DNA from: Kordia sp. SMS9
Lineage (GTDB): Bacteria; Bacteroidota; Bacteroidia; Flavobacteriales; Flavobacteriaceae
Assembly (NCBI RefSeq): GCF_003352465.1
Contig: NZ_CP031153.1
Coordinates: 436,001-500,000, forward strand
Direction: 5' to 3'
Length of the DNA: 64,000 bases
Position 1 is the stretch's first letter. Each line of letters starts with the position of its first letter. Below the pieces are notes generated by a model. It saw only the letters and a program-made list of their open reading frames with translations, was not told the DNA's origin and did not search any database. Of this stretch, positions 15,054 to 23,866 are shown one piece after another. Both the position numbers and the translations under genes were made by a program.

Positions 15054-15470
15054 ATGATAGATTTTAAAGATGCATTAGCTTATTTGCAGAAAAAAGGAGT
15101 AACAGCGAGAGAACTTTCCAATTTTTCAGGATTAAGTGCTGGCTCTCTTTTTGCCGTGTTGGATGGTACTACACAGAATCCTAGAAAAAAGACAAAAGAT
15201 GTAGTGATTGAGTACGCAAAAAAGTTGATGGAAGATCATAAAGAAAGTTTCAATAATGGAGTGATCTTTAACAGTGATGTAGATATTCTTGATAAAAAAG
15301 ATGCAAACTATATAAAGAAATTAGCACTTGAAATAAGAGCAAATGAGGAAGCTTTGTTGCAAGAACAATCATTTAAGGATATGATTTATATTCAAGCTTT
15401 GAAAATGGCGCTATTAGCCAAAGAGGGTGAGAGTATCAGTATTGAAAAGCTTATGAAGTTAAACAAATAG
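15054..15470 (+). CDS. Element repressor-like protein with HTH
   Basis: The N-terminus of this 138-residue protein has a helix-turn-helix: VTARELSNFSGLSAGSLFAV, followed by LDGTTQNPRKKTKDVV, similar to small phage repressors and XRE-like proteins. The C-terminal half is a long helix (LALEIRANEEALLQEQSFKD), perhaps for oligomerisation. It is the only rightward gene between integrase and rep, and the region before it carries a phased operator and two divergent promoters. A role as the lysogeny repressor is inferred from this arrangement. Confidence 0.65.
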   Translation: MIDFKDALAYLQKKGVTARELSNFSGLSAGSLFAVLDGTTQNPRKKTKDVVIEYAKKLMEDHKESFNNGVIFNSDVDILDKKDANYIKKLALEIRANEEALLQEQSFKDMIYIQALKMALLAKEGESISIEKLMKLNK

Positions 15471-15477
15471 TATACAC

Positions 15478-15705
15478 TCATTCTTCTTCGTTATTAATTT
15501 CAATATTGAGTTTAAAAGAAACTTTAGAATCAATTATTTTTATGTAGTTTTCTAAAGAAACAGAATCACTTCCTATTTCATTGAGTAATTCTTTAATCTT
15601 GTCTTGATCTTTAATTTTAATGATTTTCTCTAAAGCCTTTAGTTTTTTTAACTCTTGTTCTTTTTTTAATTTTTCGCTTTCTTCCATATTCAACTTAGTA
15701 ACCAA
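15478..15705 (-). CDS. Small charged coiled-coil protein
   Basis: This 75-residue protein has a Lys/Glu-rich helix (ESEKLKKEQELKKLKALEKI) followed by a short beta tail (KVSFKLNIEINNEEE). It is convergent with the repressor, 7 bp away. There is no family match by eye. It may be an accessory protein of integrase or repressor. Confidence that it is expressed is moderate. Confidence 0.45.
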   Translation of the reverse strand: MVTKLNMEESEKLKKEQELKKLKALEKIIKIKDQDKIKELLNEIGSDSVSLENYIKIIDSKVSFKLNIEINNEEE

Positions 15706-15817
15706 ATAATGATCGCTTAATTTTTTTATGAAATCAGCAGGGGAAGCTTACTTTAGAATTTTACGGAAAACCGTACAGCAAAAATAACGACAAATATTAT
15801 ACCATATTGTGCCCTTA
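15706..15817. other. Short non-coding gap before the integrase stop
   Basis: This is 112 bp without a gene. Two imperfect copies of a short phrase, ATTTTACGGAAAACCGTACAGC (split here at 15760-15780) and its inner inverted ACGG/CCGT, form a small hairpin. This could be a terminator or recombination arm site, and I cannot decide which. Confidence 0.3.
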
Positions 15818-17155
15818 TTAAAATTCAATTGTATAAATATCACTGTAATCTTCGGGCAATGTTGCTCCAATATCACGTAAATAATTTTTAAGTCCTGCAA
15901 TAGATTTGTGTCTAGTAATCGACATAAGTCGAAACAAAATTTGATCGTGTGGCATTCCTGTATCTCTCAAAGACTTAAAAATATTTATGGCTGCTGTATG
16001 CCTAAACGAATACAATGTATGGTCAGTATCTAATTTTAATGGTTCTCTTACATTCTTATTGAACCTCTTACCGAAATGGCTAGACTTATTATCTGCATCA
16101 ATATCCCATGCAGCAGGATGACCAAATCGTGTAATTAAAAAATCATTTCGATCGTAGTTTTCAATATTCATTGCACGAATTTCATCTTCCAATTCTTTAA
16201 TGATTGGAATTGCCGTTTGCGATTCTACTTTTGTACCAATAAAGATACGTTTTGAATCTAAATCAATATCCTTAATACGAATATTGCATACTTCTTTATT
16301 TCTTAAAAAAGCATAGGACATAAATTTTATGAATATTCTTAGATATGGATCATGTATATCTAAATGCTTACGAATTGTTTCAATTTGTTTATTTGAAAAT
16401 GGCTTGTTCTTTTTTGGAGTAGTCTTTTTCTTTTCAATTGTCTCTACTATATTTTCAGAAATAATCTTTTCAGTTTTCAGAATAGCAAATAACGGTGATA
16501 AGGTTCCTCTATAATTATTTTTTGTTTTAGGAGAAACTGATACTGGTTTCAGTCCTAGCTCTTTTTCTTTTTTTGTTTGACGCTTTGTCAATGTGTTAAG
16601 AAAATAAGATATATGACTTCTTTCTAAGTCAACAATATCTTTATCTAGCAGATCATTCTTGCCTAACCACTCGATTAGTCTATTATAATGCCCATGCATT
16701 GATTCACCAGATTTTTTTGACCAATCCGATTCCTTTTGTTTTAAAGCAAATTCAAGTGCTTTTTTTACTGTCCATTTAGATTTCTTTTTGATTGTATGAA
16801 CTACTTTCTCAGTTGTATCAATTGAACTCCGATGTTTTTCTAAACGATTTTTTGTTTGTTCATCGGTATCATAAGGTGAAAATCCGTCTTTTAATAATCT
16901 AAGTAATGCTCTACGATATGTATTTAAAACTTCCATTCGTTCGGCTCTAGTTTTAAATCTATTAGCTCCCTTGAAGATTGGTTTTTGCTTTTCCATCTTT
17001 CCCGATGTTGGATTTCTATAATAGAAATACACATACCAACGCTTAGAAAGATCGCCTTTGGCATCATATATTTTTGGCTCGGAAAACTTTTTTTTTGCCA
17101 TAGAAATATACTCGTTTACATACTCGTTTGTTAAAAGTTCATCGAATTTAGTCAT
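15818..17155 (-). CDS. Tyrosine recombinase (integrase) of the element
   Basis: The protein has 445 residues from ATG 17155 (MTKFDELLTNEYVNEY). Extending to TTG 17173 would place the start inside the tRNA terminator. The SAM-like core-binding domain lies at about 135-215. In the catalytic domain, FLRNKEVCNIR holds the first Arg, YSFRHTAA holds the second Arg with the box His, ITRHKSI holds the last His, and GLKNYLRD holds the nucleophilic Tyr. The usual first box His (HxxR) is Tyr here, a variation seen in the family. It lies next to the tRNA-fMet gene with its start facing it, the standard layout for tRNA-targeted elements. Confidence 0.9.
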   Translation of the reverse strand: MTKFDELLTNEYVNEYISMAKKKFSEPKIYDAKGDLSKRWYVYFYYRNPTSGKMEKQKPIFKGANRFKTRAERMEVLNTYRRALLRLLKDGFSPYDTDEQTKNRLEKHRSSIDTTEKVVHTIKKKSKWTVKKALEFALKQKESDWSKKSGESMHGHYNRLIEWLGKNDLLDKDIVDLERSHISYFLNTLTKRQTKKEKELGLKPVSVSPKTKNNYRGTLSPLFAILKTEKIISENIVETIEKKKTTPKKNKPFSNKQIETIRKHLDIHDPYLRIFIKFMSYAFLRNKEVCNIRIKDIDLDSKRIFIGTKVESQTAIPIIKELEDEIRAMNIENYDRNDFLITRFGHPAAWDIDADNKSSHFGKRFNKNVREPLKLDTDHTLYSFRHTAAINIFKSLRDTGMPHDQILFRLMSITRHKSIAGLKNYLRDIGATLPEDYSDIYTIEF

Positions 17156-17190
17156 AAAAAAACGGTTTACCAAAAGAGGTAAACCGTGTA
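17156..17190 (-). terminator. Terminator of tRNA-fMet at the integrase start
   Basis: Ten-base arms ACGGTTTACC and GGTAAACCGT (about 17162-17187) with an AAAAGA loop are followed on the minus strand by seven Ts that end directly at the integrase ATG. It would end tRNA transcripts and insulate integrase. If the hairpin is chromosomal it lies outside the tRNA's recombination core. If it is element-borne it was imported to protect integrase from read-through. Confidence 0.85.
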
Positions 17191-17220
17191 AATACTGACT
17201 TGAAGTCTATTTTATCTTAG

Positions 17221-17293
<73 letters not shown>

Positions 17294-17349
17294 ATATTGG
17301 ACTGCAAATATACAACCATTTTCCATTCCACCAACAAAAAAATGATTTT

Positions 17350-17532
17350 TTATTGCTCTATGTTTTGCGCTTGAAATCCTGTGATATATCCATCTTCACT
17401 AATAACCTCTAATTCAATTGGATTGCAGCAAACTTCGCAGTCTTCAATGTATTTTTGAGCGCGTACCGACGTGTCAATCAACATGGAAATTTCCTCCCAA
17501 CAATATGGACATTGAAAAAAATGTTCGTTCAT
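17350..17532 (-). CDS. CPXCG-motif cysteine-rich protein
   Basis: The protein has 60 residues from ATG 17532 (MNEHFFQCPYCWEEISMLID). It contains CPYC and CEVCC, four cysteines of a small zinc ribbon, and the family's acidic VISEDGYITGF tail. The family is known as a conserved protein of unknown role in Bacteroidota and Proteobacteria. It follows the ABC-F ATPase on the same strand after about 17 bp. A longer start at 17598 overlaps that gene and adds no family sequence. Confidence 0.85.
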   Translation of the reverse strand: MNEHFFQCPYCWEEISMLIDTSVRAQKYIEDCEVCCNPIELEVISEDGYITGFQAQNIEQ

Positions 17533-17549
17533 ACTGCAAAAATACGACT

Positions 17550-19472
17550 TTACAATTGTGATTCCAACGTGTCCATTTCCTCTTGAATGGCTTCCCAATC
17601 TTCCATCAAGGTTTCTAAAGTTTTCTTTTTCCCTTGATAGGTGTCAAAGAAATCGGCTTGCGCAATGGTTTGTTCGTAATTCACCGCCAATTCCATGTCA
17701 ATATCCTTGATTTCTTTTTCCAAATCAGAAATAGCACGCTCTACTTTGTTGAGTTTGTTGTTGAGCGATTTCAGCTTTTTCTGCGATTCGTATGATTGCT
17801 TTGGCGCTTCTTCTTTAACGATTTCCTGCTTTACCACAGTTCGCTTTTCAACTTCACGCAAATTTGCCACTTTTCGTTCTTCCAAGTAATAGTTGATATC
17901 ACCGAGGTATTCTTTGATTTTTTGATCTTTAAATTCGTACACTTTGTTGGTCAGTCCTTGTAAAAAGTCACGATCATGCGAAACAAGAATTAAAGTTCCT
18001 TCAAAGTTTTGCAATGCTTTTTTGAGTACGTTTTTCGATTTGATGTCTAAGTGATTGGTAGGTTCATCCATCACCAATACATTAAACGGTTGCAAGAGCA
18101 TTTTACACAACGCCAAACGGTTTCGTTCTCCTCCCGAAAGGACTTTTACTTTTTTATCCACTTCTTCACCACGAAATAAGAACGCACCCAACATATCACG
18201 CACTTTTGGACGCGTTTTTTCATCAGCAGCTTCAATCATAGTTTCTTCTACCGTAAGGTTTCCCTCTAAATATTCTGCCTGATTTTGCGCAAAATAACTA
18301 ATCTGAACGTTGTGACCGTGTTCTAATGTTCCGTCATGCGAGATTTCGTTTACGATAATTTTAGCCAAGGTCGATTTTCCTTGTCCATTCTGCCCAACAA
18401 ACGCAATTTTACTACTTCGCTCCACAAATAAGTCAACGTTTGAAAGTACTTGCTTCACACCATAATTTTTTGAAATTTGTTCGCCTTCTATGACCACTTT
18501 TCCAGGCTGAACTGACACTGGAAACTGAATCGCCATCACCGCATTGTCATCTTCATCAACCTCAATACGATCTATACGTTCCAGCTTTTTGATGAGCGAT
18601 TGTGCCATGGTCGCTTTGGAAGCTTTGGCACGGAATTTTTCAATCAGTTTTTCCGTATGTTGAATGTGTTTTTCCTGATTTTTTTGTGTGGCTAATTGCT
18701 GCTCGCGAATTTCTTCACGTAATACTAGATATTTTGAATACGGTTTGTTGTAATCGTAAATTCGCCCCAAAGAAATTTCAATAGTTCTGTTGGTTACATT
18801 ATCTAAAAACATTTTATCGTGCGACACAATGATGACAACGCCAGGAAACGTTTTTAAGAACTGTTCTAACCAAATGATAGATTCTATATCCAAATGGTTT
18901 GTGGGCTCATCTAAGAGTAAAATATCGTTTTTTTGTAATAAGAGTTTTGCCAATTCAATTCGCATCCGCCAACCGCCCGAAAAAGTATCTGTTTTTTTGT
19001 CAAAATCTTCTCGTTTAAAACCCAATCCTTGTAATACACGTTCAGTATCACCTTTGTAATTGTATCCGCCTAATATTTCGTATCGCGTGGTGAATTCGCT
19101 TAAATCTTCTATTAGTTTTGTATATGATTCGCTGTCATAATCGGTACGTTCGGAAAGCTGATGATTAATTTGATCTATTTTCAATTCTAACTCCCGAATT
19201 TCCTCAAAAGCTTCATAACTTTCTTCCAACACAGTGCGTCCTTGCGTGAATTCAATGTCTTGCTTTAAGAAACCGATTTCAATATCTTTATCCGTCGCAA
19301 TTTCACCTTCATCAGGTTCGTTTTCTTTCGCCAGAATTTTTAATAATGTAGATTTTCCTGCGCCGTTTTTTCCGATCAGTCCGACACTGTCGCCCGCATT
19401 CAATCGGAACGCAATGTCTTTAAATAGATACGTTCCGCCGAAAGCGACCGCAATATTGTGAATATTTATCAT
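17550..19472 (-). CDS. ABC-F family ATPase (ribosome-associated)
   Basis: This 640-residue protein has two ATPase domains and no membrane segments. The first has Walker A GKNGAGKST at 34-42, signature FSGGW at 164-168 and DEPTNHLD at 188-195. The second has GQNGQGKST, LSGGE and DEPTNHLD. Between them is a long charged linker (about 240-300, RAKASKATMAQSLIKKLERI), the P-site tRNA-contact element of ABC-F factors. The C-terminus has a coiled coil (about 560-640). It is probably a translation factor of the Uup/YheS branch. Antibiotic-resistance ABC-F proteins look similar but are usually shorter at the C-terminus. Confidence 0.9.
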   Translation of the reverse strand: MINIHNIAVAFGGTYLFKDIAFRLNAGDSVGLIGKNGAGKSTLLKILAKENEPDEGEIATDKDIEIGFLKQDIEFTQGRTVLEESYEAFEEIRELELKIDQINHQLSERTDYDSESYTKLIEDLSEFTTRYEILGGYNYKGDTERVLQGLGFKREDFDKKTDTFSGGWRMRIELAKLLLQKNDILLLDEPTNHLDIESIIWLEQFLKTFPGVVIIVSHDKMFLDNVTNRTIEISLGRIYDYNKPYSKYLVLREEIREQQLATQKNQEKHIQHTEKLIEKFRAKASKATMAQSLIKKLERIDRIEVDEDDNAVMAIQFPVSVQPGKVVIEGEQISKNYGVKQVLSNVDLFVERSSKIAFVGQNGQGKSTLAKIIVNEISHDGTLEHGHNVQISYFAQNQAEYLEGNLTVEETMIEAADEKTRPKVRDMLGAFLFRGEEVDKKVKVLSGGERNRLALCKMLLQPFNVLVMDEPTNHLDIKSKNVLKKALQNFEGTLILVSHDRDFLQGLTNKVYEFKDQKIKEYLGDINYYLEERKVANLREVEKRTVVKQEIVKEEAPKQSYESQKKLKSLNNKLNKVERAISDLEKEIKDIDMELAVNYEQTIAQADFFDTYQGKKKTLETLMEDWEAIQEEMDTLESQL

Positions 19473-19512
19473 GAGTGTGACAAAAGTTACCGTTTTTATA
19501 AAATGTATGTCT

Positions 19513-19520
19513 TATTTTTG
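19513..19520 (+). promoter_or_regulatory. -7 promoter element of the DUF983 gene
   Basis: TATTTTTG is a perfect TAnnTTTG Bacteroidota -7 element, 36 bp before ATG 19557. The ABC-F gene diverges from here, with a less perfect AACTTTTG on the other strand near 19479-19487. Confidence 0.5.
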
Positions 19521-19556
19521 TAAGTAATCAAGACAGTTTTATTATATATTTTACAA

Positions 19557-19949
19557 ATGTTAAAAAAAGGAACGAAATTAAATAGTATTTTAACGGGAAG
19601 TTGCCCAAAATGCCAAAACGAAAGCATGTACTTGGTAAAAAATCCGTACAAATTAAGTACTACGTTAAAAATGCACGAAACCTGTTCGCATTGTGGCACT
19701 CGTTACAAAATTGAACCTTCCTTTTTTTACGGTGCCATGTACGTGAGTTATGGTGTCGGAATCGCTTTTGCGGTCGCTGCATTTATCATCACACGCTATT
19801 TTTTGGGAATCAACGATTTGTTGATCACCTTTTTTGCAATTATGGGAACCTTAATTGGTTTTATGCCGATCATCATGCGCTTGTCGCGAAATATTTGGAT
19901 CAATCTTTTTATGTCGTATGATCAAGAGAAAGATTTGAAGCGAAGTTGA
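19557..19949 (+). CDS. DUF983 family membrane protein
   Basis: This 130-residue protein has an N-terminal zinc-ribbon-like part, CPKCQ at about 16-20 and CSHCG at about 43-47. Two transmembrane helices follow (about 60-82 and 86-105), ending near RLSRNIWINLF. This is the arrangement of the DUF983 family, whose members occur near respiratory-complex or cell-envelope genes. The exact role is unknown. No partner gene is adjacent here. Confidence 0.85.
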   Translation: MLKKGTKLNSILTGSCPKCQNESMYLVKNPYKLSTTLKMHETCSHCGTRYKIEPSFFYGAMYVSYGVGIAFAVAAFIITRYFLGINDLLITFFAIMGTLIGFMPIIMRLSRNIWINLFMSYDQEKDLKRS

Positions 19950-20160
19950 CTTTAGTAGTGAGATGTTAGTATTGAGTATTGAGTATTGAGTATTGAGTAT
20001 TGAGTATTGAGAAGTTTCAAAGAAAATCTTCAGCTCAACATAATTCGCGAAAATTTACATTCAACCTAAAAAGAAAGACTATTTGTGCATTCGTGACGAA
20101 AAGCAGTGAGGTATTAGTAGTGAGTATTGAGATTTCGTTGTGAAAATCTTTTGATTTGTT
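19950..20160. repeat. Intergenic dispersed repeat with a six-copy heptamer array
   Basis: The 7-bp unit AGTATTG is repeated six times without error at 19968-20009, preceded by GTGAGATGTT and followed by AGAAGTTTC. A second part at about 20040-20150 carries AATTCGCGAAAATT, GCATTCGTGACGAAAAG and another TAGTAGTGAGTATTGAGA. Related blocks occur at about 44527-44590 and 58636-58790. No gene is seen in this stretch. Confidence 0.85.
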
Positions 20161-21270
20161 TTATTTTTCGCGATGAGAATGTTGTGCCCTTCGTTGTTCG
20201 TCTAGTGCTTTAGCAACACTTTTTCGGTATCTTTTTTCAAAACGTTTGATATTGATTTCATCTGGCAATGCTGTTTGATGCGTAAGATGATTGTAGAGCT
20301 GTTTGGCTACGGTTGGACCAATCATAACGCCACGCGTTCCCAAACCGTTTAAAACAGCCAATTGCATGTGCTTGGGATGCGTTCCGACTAACGGTCTTCG
20401 ATCGGCAACGGTGGGTCGTATGCCTGCGACTTGATTTATGATTTCATAGTCACATTGTATCAAATTAGACAACTTTTCTTTTAATTCTTTTTTGGCTTTT
20501 TCTGTGGGAAGATGGGTTTTGTCTTCCCAATTATAGGTAGCTCCAACCGTATAAATGTCATTTCCTTGCGGGATAAGAAACACGGAAGATTTTAAGACGT
20601 AATCAATTTTTAATTGTGGTGCTTTGATGTATAGTAATTCACCTTTGGTTCCGTTGAGCGGTAAATATGAAAAGTACGGATTTTGTTTGATGCCAAAACC
20701 TTCACAGAATATAATGTGCTTCGCTTGAAGGTTGTCGTAGCGCACTGAATTTTCTGTAATGACTAATTTTTCGTAGTGAAAACGTTCGTTTCGAAAGCTG
20801 TGTTTCTGTTGAAGATACTCACGGTAAGCTTTGAGTAATCTTTCAGTAAAAACTCTACCTGTTTCTTTTACTTTACCCAATGCATACGACGCGTTAACAG
20901 CTTCATTTTTATTTGTGATTAGGTCTGTATCTAAATATCTGGATAGTTTTGGCTTGTCAGATGCTTCAAACCATAAGTTTTGTTCTTCAACACTTGCAAA
21001 GCGTCGTTTTACAGTAATTTTTTCATCAAAATGGGTTTGTAGTTTTTCTTCTAAAGCTTCGTAAAAAGGCAAGGCAACTTCCAATTGTTCGTTAGCATTC
21101 CAAGATAGTGTGAAACGTTTTAGAATCACAGGATTGTACAATCCGCCTGCAACTGTAGAAGATTTCTGAGAGTTATCTTCAAACACCACAAATTCTTTCC
21201 CTGTGGCTTCTAATTCTTCACAGAAAGCAATTCCTGCTAAGCCCAATCCGACAACTATATACTCTATCAT
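20161..21270 (-). CDS. FAD-dependent oxidoreductase (DAO family)
   Basis: The protein has 369 residues from ATG 21270 (MIEYIVVGLGLAGIAFCEEL). The first 30 residues form the FAD-binding Rossmann fold (VGLGLAGIAF, then acidic VVFED). Near the C-terminus are GIRPTVADRRPLVG and LNGLGTRGVMIGP, the DAO-family second FAD-contact motifs. The family oxidises amines or amino acids, as in glycine oxidase and the MnmC C-terminal domain. The substrate cannot be told. It is alone on its strand, with the gldN terminator just upstream. Confidence 0.85.
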   Translation of the reverse strand: MIEYIVVGLGLAGIAFCEELEATGKEFVVFEDNSQKSSTVAGGLYNPVILKRFTLSWNANEQLEVALPFYEALEEKLQTHFDEKITVKRRFASVEEQNLWFEASDKPKLSRYLDTDLITNKNEAVNASYALGKVKETGRVFTERLLKAYREYLQQKHSFRNERFHYEKLVITENSVRYDNLQAKHIIFCEGFGIKQNPYFSYLPLNGTKGELLYIKAPQLKIDYVLKSSVFLIPQGNDIYTVGATYNWEDKTHLPTEKAKKELKEKLSNLIQCDYEIINQVAGIRPTVADRRPLVGTHPKHMQLAVLNGLGTRGVMIGPTVAKQLYNHLTHQTALPDEINIKRFEKRYRKSVAKALDEQRRAQHSHREK

Positions 21271-21281
21271 AGTGCAAAAAT

Positions 21282-21313
21282 AAAAAACGCCCACCAAATA
21301 GTGAGCGTTTTTG
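21282..21313 (-). terminator. Terminator of the gldKLMN operon
   Basis: Arms AACGCCCAC (21286-21294) and GTGAGCGTT (21301-21309) pair with one mismatch around a CAAATA loop. On the minus strand the hairpin is followed by TTTTTTATTTTT. It lies 20 bp past the gldN stop codon. Confidence 0.8.
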
Positions 21314-21332
21314 TATTGTTATGTTATGAATT

Positions 21333-22226
21333 TTAGTAATTCCACATGTCTTGTTCTCTTCCTCTGATCTTTTCTTTGATACGTTCAGATTCTAGTAACT
21401 GCATGAGTGAGTTATCTTTGACATACTCACGGACTCGTCGATCACCTTGCACATTTTCTTCTTTGTAGATGATCCCGTTAAAGCGTCTAGAGTTCAGCAA
21501 GTGATCAAATGATAATGGTACAGCGGCATTACGATCATTAAAGGCTTTCGATTCGTGCAAAATTTCTCTTGCATCTGGATAGAATACCCAAAACAATTCG
21601 ATTAAATCTTGCTCACCATCCATGTCCACAAATTGTGCTTCTGGTGATACTGGAGCAATTCCTAACAATCGATATTTAAGTTCTCCTTGACGTTTATCAA
21701 AATACCAAACACCTTTTACGTGATATGCTTCAATATCAGCTGCAGTTAATTCTCTAACTTCTACAAATTCATCAGAAAGCTTTTCATTTCGGTTCAATTG
21801 GTCAAAACCTTCAGGCAATGTATCTACTTTCTTCAAACTTGCTTGAATGTCGTTTAAAGTACGTGTTTCTGTAAAGTTTCCGTCTACGTATATCTTATCA
21901 ATTTTGTTAGACTTGATATTTTTCATCAAAACATCATATAATGAACGTCTATCTGAACGCATTCCAACAGAATCAATTGGATAGTATAAAGGAAAGTTTA
22001 CTCTTTCATCCAAATCAATGATTTCCCAAGTGGTAGCTGACCAAAGAATATCTCTGTCGTCTACATAGCCATACGGCAATGGACCATCATTGTCTGCTTT
22101 TTTCTGCGCTTCTGTTTTTACTCCAATTTCACTTGGATCTTTCGCATTCAATAGATTTGCTTGCGCAAACATTGACGCTGATAGCAGCATAGCAAATGCA
22201 ATTGTAAATAAACTCTTCCAATTCAT
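21333..22226 (-). CDS. gldN: Type IX secretion/gliding protein GldN
   Basis: The protein has 297 residues from ATG 22226 (MNWKSLFTIAFAMLLSASMFAQANLL, a clear signal peptide). The longer start at 22262 would put the signal in the interior and overlap gldM. The family's PLPYGYVDDRDILWS, DERVNFPLYYP, MRSDRRSLYDVL and FWVFYPDAREIL segments are all present. GldN forms the periplasmic ring with GldK in the type IX secretion system. It is the last gene of topA-arginase-like-gldK-gldL-gldM-gldN. Confidence 0.95.
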   Translation of the reverse strand: MNWKSLFTIAFAMLLSASMFAQANLLNAKDPSEIGVKTEAQKKADNDGPLPYGYVDDRDILWSATTWEIIDLDERVNFPLYYPIDSVGMRSDRRSLYDVLMKNIKSNKIDKIYVDGNFTETRTLNDIQASLKKVDTLPEGFDQLNRNEKLSDEFVEVRELTAADIEAYHVKGVWYFDKRQGELKYRLLGIAPVSPEAQFVDMDGEQDLIELFWVFYPDAREILHESKAFNDRNAAVPLSFDHLLNSRRFNGIIYKEENVQGDRRVREYVKDNSLMQLLESERIKEKIRGREQDMWNY

Positions 22227-22245
22227 AACAAATAGTTTAATAATT

Positions 22246-23814
22246 TTAGTTTGTAATTTCAATAATTACTGGCGATACTTTCTTAATAAGCGGGCCTCTA
22301 CTTTTCGCTTTGATATTAAGAATTTGTACGGTTTGCCCTCTTTTTGCTCTGTTTAAAGCGTTTTTAGCTCTTGTATCTAACCTTCCTCCTTTGACAGTTA
22401 TTGTTGGCTGCCCAGGAACTTTAAAATCAAATTGTGTTACCGTTAGTGGTAAGTCAAAATCAAAGTCTTCAAAGATTGCTTTCACAGTTCCTTTTGCAAT
22501 ACCAGCTTTAGACATTTTTTGAGCTCCTGAAAGTCCTCTAAATTGTCCAGTTGGTGCAGGAATTTCTTTAATTCTGAATGTTTTCTTATCGGTAGCTTTT
22601 GAACCGTCGTCAAGTGTAGCAGATACATTAATTGTAACTTCTCTTCCTCCTTGTGGTTTCATGTTATATGCGCCAGCTGCACTTCCTTTTTTACTCAATC
22701 CAGGGGCGTTAGCTGCAACTTTATTGTCAGACACACCTGCAAAAGAAATCGTCATTGGATTGTCTACCCCACGATATACTACGTTCATTTTATCAGCAGA
22801 AATAGTTGCTGAGTTTGGACGCGGTACTACTACATAGTTTGCTTTGATAGGAATTTTTAATTCTTTATTGTTTTCAATAAATGTAAATTCACCTTTTATT
22901 TCGTGCTCGCCTACATTTCCAACATTGAAATCTAAAGTAGCAGCTCCTTCGTCATCAATAGATTCTCCTAAATTGATCTCTTTTCCTTGAACTACTAGTT
23001 TTGTTGGCGGTACGTTTGCATACTTACCAATTACAACTTTTCCTTGGAACTTTTCTCCTGCAAAGAAAGCCGATTTATCAGCCAATACGATTGCTTCGTA
23101 GTTGTTCAATGTAGTTGCTTCAGTAACAATGTTTCCTAAGAAAAGACTAAACATGTCTGATTCAGTAACTTTTACATCATTTTGCATTGCTGTAAGCTTT
23201 GTGTATGATGCAATAGCTGGGAAACCTTGGAAATGGTAGTCTAACCAGTCAATTTTTTTTCCGTCTTTGTTTTCTACTTTATCAGTACTAAATGTTTTAG
23301 CAAATTCCTCTGCTTTTCCTCGGTAGTTCTCGTCAGTAGCTAAGATATCATTGATAGCAGTTTTGTACTCTTCAATGTTAGCCATTACTTCTTTTCCTTT
23401 CACCGTTAAGCCGTCACCTGTAAACCAAGCTTCGTCAAGAATATCTGTTTTATCCATTGATTCGAAAGGAAGTTTTCCTGTTTCGGCATCAACTTCATAC
23501 TTTCCTTGCTTAATTAAGTCTTTTTTTAGTTCTTCAAGATATGCGTAGAATTTATCTGAAGCTATTTTTACTTGTTGAGCTCTTGCTGCTGGCGCTTTGA
23601 ATTCTTTCGGATTCTCGTCAGCTTTTACTTTAAGCTCTTTTAATAATTTATCGTTCCTATCAGTTGTAGCTGTATTTGAGTCAGCAAACTTTGCTTCCAT
23701 TAATCCGAAAGCCGAGAGTACTTCTTTTGACATTTGCATCGCCATCATTGCGATAAATACCAAGTACATCAAGTTAATCATTTTCTGCCTTGCAGATACT
23801 TTTCCTCCTGCCAT
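22246..23814 (-). CDS. gldM: Type IX secretion motor protein GldM
   Basis: The protein has 522 residues, starting MAGGKVSARQKMINLMYLVF. One N-terminal transmembrane helix (about 12-33, ending EVLSAFGLMEAKF) is followed by a long periplasmic part of four stacked domains and no cysteine-rich or lipoprotein feature. With GldL it forms the proton-powered rotary motor of gliding and type IX secretion, and it contacts the GldKN ring. The length is typical. It is preceded by gldL after 52 bp. Confidence 0.95.
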   Translation of the reverse strand: MAGGKVSARQKMINLMYLVFIAMMAMQMSKEVLSAFGLMEAKFADSNTATTDRNDKLLKELKVKADENPKEFKAPAARAQQVKIASDKFYAYLEELKKDLIKQGKYEVDAETGKLPFESMDKTDILDEAWFTGDGLTVKGKEVMANIEEYKTAINDILATDENYRGKAEEFAKTFSTDKVENKDGKKIDWLDYHFQGFPAIASYTKLTAMQNDVKVTESDMFSLFLGNIVTEATTLNNYEAIVLADKSAFFAGEKFQGKVVIGKYANVPPTKLVVQGKEINLGESIDDEGAATLDFNVGNVGEHEIKGEFTFIENNKELKIPIKANYVVVPRPNSATISADKMNVVYRGVDNPMTISFAGVSDNKVAANAPGLSKKGSAAGAYNMKPQGGREVTINVSATLDDGSKATDKKTFRIKEIPAPTGQFRGLSGAQKMSKAGIAKGTVKAIFEDFDFDLPLTVTQFDFKVPGQPTITVKGGRLDTRAKNALNRAKRGQTVQILNIKAKSRGPLIKKVSPVIIEITN

Positions 23815-23866
23815 TTCTAATTAGTTTTTTTGTTAAATTTTGTTGAATTAAATTATAAGTAACTAA

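Noticed and set aside
1..17220. Element as an ordinary tailed prophage or an integrative conjugative element
   Set aside because: No terminase, portal, tape measure or tail gene, and no relaxase, coupling protein or type IV secretion gene is seen in 17 kb. The left end is missing, so this is not absolute.
19968..20009. AGTATTG heptamer array as a CRISPR or attachment site
   Set aside because: It is a perfect tandem array with no spacers and no integrase nearby. Similar blocks elsewhere show it is a dispersed repeat.
22227..22262. Longer gldN start at 22262
   Set aside because: It would place the signal peptide inside the protein and overlap gldM. ATG 22226 directly starts a proper signal sequence.
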